DNA from: Syntrophomonadaceae bacterium
Lineage (GTDB): Bacteria > Bacillota > Dethiobacteria > DTU022
Reading direction: 5' to 3'
Length of the DNA stretch: 6,518 nt
Assembly (NCBI GenBank): GCA_003558195.1
Contig: PWMM01000219.1
Span: 1-6,518, forward strand
Positions 6,105-6,518 of the stretch are shown here, piece after piece. How positions within the stretch are numbered: position 1 is the stretch's first letter; each line of letters begins with the position of its first letter. Under the pieces are notes generated by a model, which was not told the DNA's origin, did no database searches, and worked only from the letters and a program-made list of their open reading frames with translations. The translations under genes were made by a program, and so were the position numbers.

Positions 6105-6255
6105 TTGTTTAAATCTGCTTGAAGATTATTGGAAAGGTTATAATGAAGTAGATATAAAAATGATGGTGAGACAAGGCCTGGTTAAGTCCTGCCTATATAT
6201 AGCGCCAGGGAACTTTTTCAGCAGGCACAGGACAGGTTCTTAGCATAAGAAAAGT

Positions 6256-6287
6256 AACGGGGGCTACAGATTAAGGTAGCCCCCGTT
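6256..6287 (-). terminator. Intrinsic terminator of the right-edge membrane protein gene
   Basis: A perfect 12-base stem (AACGGGGGCTAC with GTAGCCCCCGTT) closes an 8-base loop. On the minus strand it is followed by ACTTTTCTT, a U-rich tail. It lies about 60 bases after the stop codon of the gene at 6349-6518, so it ends that transcript and separates it from the symporter operon. On the plus strand the stem is followed by GATTTT, so weak termination in the other direction is also possible. Confidence 0.88.
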
Positions 6288-6314
6288 GATTTTAGCCAAA
6301 TCCTTGATTAATTT

Positions 6315-6354
6315 CTATTAATCTTGTTGCTATTTAATCCTGTTACTATTAACC
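6315..6354. repeat. Degenerate tandem repeat of about 15-16 bases after a stop codon
   Basis: On the plus strand, CTATTAATCTTGTTG (6315), CTATTTAATCCTGTTA (6330) and CTATTAACC (6346) follow each other directly, two copies plus a partial one. The last copy includes the stop codon of the right-edge gene, and on the minus strand the array supplies additional stop codons in that frame (TAA TAG TAA). Confidence 0.45.
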
Positions 6355-6518
6355 GACTTTTTCTTTCTGCTCATCACCAAGGTTTTTCCAGTTGAGCAAT
6401 TTCGGGATGAACTGCACCATGGAAAGGGCCAGCAGGATCAGGCAGAGCGAAAGAATAACCAGGCCATACCACTGCTGGGTAACTATGTAGCGCTGCAGGT
6501 AATAAATCAACGCATAAA
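6349..6518 (-). CDS. 3' end of an unidentified membrane protein, probably a transporter (partial)
   Basis: The minus-strand frame is open from the window edge to TAA at 6349-6351, giving the last 55 residues. It holds the end of a helix or loop (YALIYYLQRYIVTQQW) and one clear transmembrane helix, YGLVILSLCLILLALSMVQF (17-36). A short charged cytoplasmic-type tail (KLLNWKNLGDEQKEKVG) follows. This is the layout of the last helix of a polytopic permease, but no family signature is present in the visible part. A strong terminator follows 62 bases after the stop, so it is transcribed separately from the symporter operon unless readthrough occurs. Confidence 0.75.
   Translation of the reverse strand, partial: YALIYYLQRYIVTQQWYGLVILSLCLILLALSMVQFIPKLLNWKNLGDEQKEKVG

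Larger units (their letters stand above)
5950..6348. other. Intergenic region of about 400 bases between two transport genes
   Basis: Apart from the terminator at 6256-6287, the palindromes at 5977-5992 and 6091-6104, the AGCAGGA repeats, the possible leader ORF and the AT-rich repeats at 6315-6354, nothing convincing is seen. No tRNA, no known riboswitch core and no clear sigma-A promoter on the minus strand could be placed. The minus-strand hexamer TATAAC at 6139-6144 (complement side GTTATA) lacks a suitable -35, and the plus strand there reads TATAAT, also without a good -35. Confidence 0.5.

Noticed and set aside
6150..6250. T-box, SRP RNA or other known structured RNA in the gap
   Set aside because: None of the conserved cores of these RNAs (for example the T-box AGGGTGG block or the SRP GGAAGGTAGCAGCC block) is present.

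Overview
The window reads as an ordinary chromosomal stretch of a low-to-mid GC Gram-positive bacterium, most likely a Clostridia-type Firmicute. This is inferred from the strong AGGAGG-type ribosome binding sites, the GTG and TTG starts, the membrane-anchored anti-sigma factor of Firmicute type, and a full-length ComEC of Gram-positive layout. No ribosomal RNA or other taxonomic marker is present, so placement below phylum is not supported. By eye the base composition is fairly even across the window, and nothing looks like a recently transferred island.

Layout. At the left edge (1-96, + strand) only the last 31 codons of an unidentified gene are present, converging on the main cluster. From 203 to 5949 five complete genes lie on the minus strand. 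In transcription order they are: a small two-helix membrane protein resembling the DUF3311 family (5692-5949); a sodium:solute symporter (4173-5651); a ComEC/Rec2 DNA-uptake channel with an intact metallo-beta-lactamase domain (1681-4173); an ECF sigma factor (1015-1590); and its probable membrane-bound anti-sigma factor (203-1015). The symporter/comEC and sigma/anti-sigma junctions each overlap by one base (TAGTG and TAATG). A gap of about 400 bases (5950-6348) holds a strong intrinsic terminator, two perfect palindromes, short repeats and a possible 17-codon leader ORF. At the right edge (6349-6518) is the 3' end of another minus-strand membrane protein, which the terminator serves.

How the genes relate. 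The small membrane protein and the symporter look like a two-component transport unit for an unknown solute. ComEC is tightly coupled behind the symporter, although the functional link is not obvious and comEA/comEB are not in the window. The sigma/anti-sigma pair is a classic envelope-sensing module. The sigma gene starts with TTG, while the anti-sigma gene has an 11-base perfect Shine-Dalgarno match embedded in the end of the sigma gene, an arrangement that would favour anti-sigma supply. No confident promoter could be placed in front of the sigma gene or of the transport genes.

I did not find a clearly new system. The best leads are the regulatory leader before the transport genes, the translation arrangement of the sigma/anti-sigma pair, and the very acidic extracellular linker of the anti-sigma factor.
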